Assembly (NCBI GenBank): GCA_964622685.1
Contig: CAZUUU010000073.1
Location: forward strand, 1 to 14,155
Direction: 5' to 3'
DNA length: 14,155 nucleotides
Source of the DNA: Methylibium sp964622685
GTDB lineage: Bacteria > Pseudomonadota > Gammaproteobacteria > Burkholderiales > Burkholderiaceae_C
Position 1 is the stretch's first letter; every line of letters begins with the position of its first letter. Made by a program: the position numbers and the translations under genes. The notes below the pieces were generated by a model. That model was not told the DNA's origin and made no database searches. It was given only the letters and a program-made list of their open reading frames with translations. This document shows positions 14,054 through 14,155 of the stretch, piece by piece.

Positions 14054-14084
14054 GCAAAGGCAAACGGCCCCTCGCAGGGGCCGT
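14054..14084 (-). terminator. Rho-independent terminator of tRNA-Phe
   Basis: A perfect 9-bp stem ACGGCCCCT (14064-14072) / AGGGGCCGT (14076-14084) with a 3-nt loop lies 7 nt after the encoded CCA of the tRNA. On the minus strand it is followed by TTGCCTTTGC. It shares the ACGGCCCC/GGGGCCGT core with the terminator after htpX. Confidence 0.8.
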
Positions 14085-14091
14085 CTTCATC

Positions 14092-14155
14092 TGGTGGCTC
14101 GGGGCGGAATCGAACCACCGACACGCGGATTTTCAATCCGCTGCTCTACCAACTG
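14092..14155 (-). tRNA. tRNA-Phe (anticodon GAA), 5' end cut by window edge
   Basis: Reading the minus strand, the D-loop and D-stem end (AGTTGGTAGAGC), the anticodon arm GCGGA-TTGAAAA-TCCGC with anticodon GAA, the variable loop GTGTC, the T arm GGTGG-TTCGATT-CCGCC, the 3' acceptor strand CCGAGCC, discriminator A and an encoded CCA (14094-14092) are all in place. The visible 64 nt plus the 12 missing nucleotides give the standard 76. The first 12 positions lie beyond the window. It reads toward yajC and is closed by its own terminator. Confidence 0.96.

Noticed and set aside
1..14155. Mobile elements, CRISPR array, toxin-antitoxin pair or defence system
   Set aside because: No direct-repeat array with unique spacers, no transposase or integrase, and no small paired genes of that kind; every sizeable coding region is accounted for by the chromosomal genes listed.

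Overview
The window is a high-GC (strongly G/C third positions), densely packed bacterial chromosome segment with chromosomal housekeeping content. The protein types and gene order (def-fmt-htpX, LysM protein-dprA-smg, yajC-secD-secF plus a DUF1631 protein, a Burkholderiales-like phosphoglycerate kinase N-terminus) suggest a betaproteobacterium of the order Burkholderiales, probably in the Rubrivivax/Ideonella/Leptothrix neighbourhood. That placement is inferred from recognised protein sequence, not from any search. I see no mobile element, CRISPR array, prophage gene or compositional island.

Layout, left to right. (1) 1-1294, minus strand: the N-terminal end of pgk (TTG start, strong SD) behind an azlC-azlD branched-chain amino acid exporter pair with a 4-nt ATGA overlap. 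(2) 1365-2642, minus: a secreted DUF2807 protein with seven regularly spaced GSG motifs, and a small unrecognised lipoprotein. (3) 2698-5136, minus: def (peptide deformylase), fmt (Met-tRNA formyltransferase) and htpX (membrane zinc protease), ending at a terminator hairpin. A heat-shock-type (sigma-32-like) promoter can be read over the fmt stop codon in front of htpX. (4) 5137-5380: a divergent intergenic region. (5) 5381-8216, plus: a LysM-domain exported protein, dprA and smg. (6) 8213-13951, minus: yajC, secD, secF and a large DUF1631 protein. smg and the DUF1631 gene converge and share a CTAG in which both stop codons lie. (7) 13952-14155: yajC promoter region, a tRNA-Phe terminator, and a tRNA-Phe(GAA) gene cut by the window edge.

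Functionally, def and fmt make and remove the formyl group of initiator methionine. YajC-SecD-SecF is the auxiliary complex that helps the SecYEG channel pull out exported proteins, and HtpX degrades damaged membrane proteins, so two parts of the window deal with membrane protein biogenesis and quality control. DprA loads RecA on incoming single-stranded DNA during transformation. Two proteins have no established function (DUF1631 protein, small lipoprotein), and Smg and DUF2807 are only loosely characterised families.

No convincing new biological system is visible. The observations most worth a second look are the sigma-32-like site before htpX, the four consecutive hairpins between yajC and secD, the possibly leaderless smg transcript, the DUF1631 gene trailing secDF, and the GSG-repeat protein.
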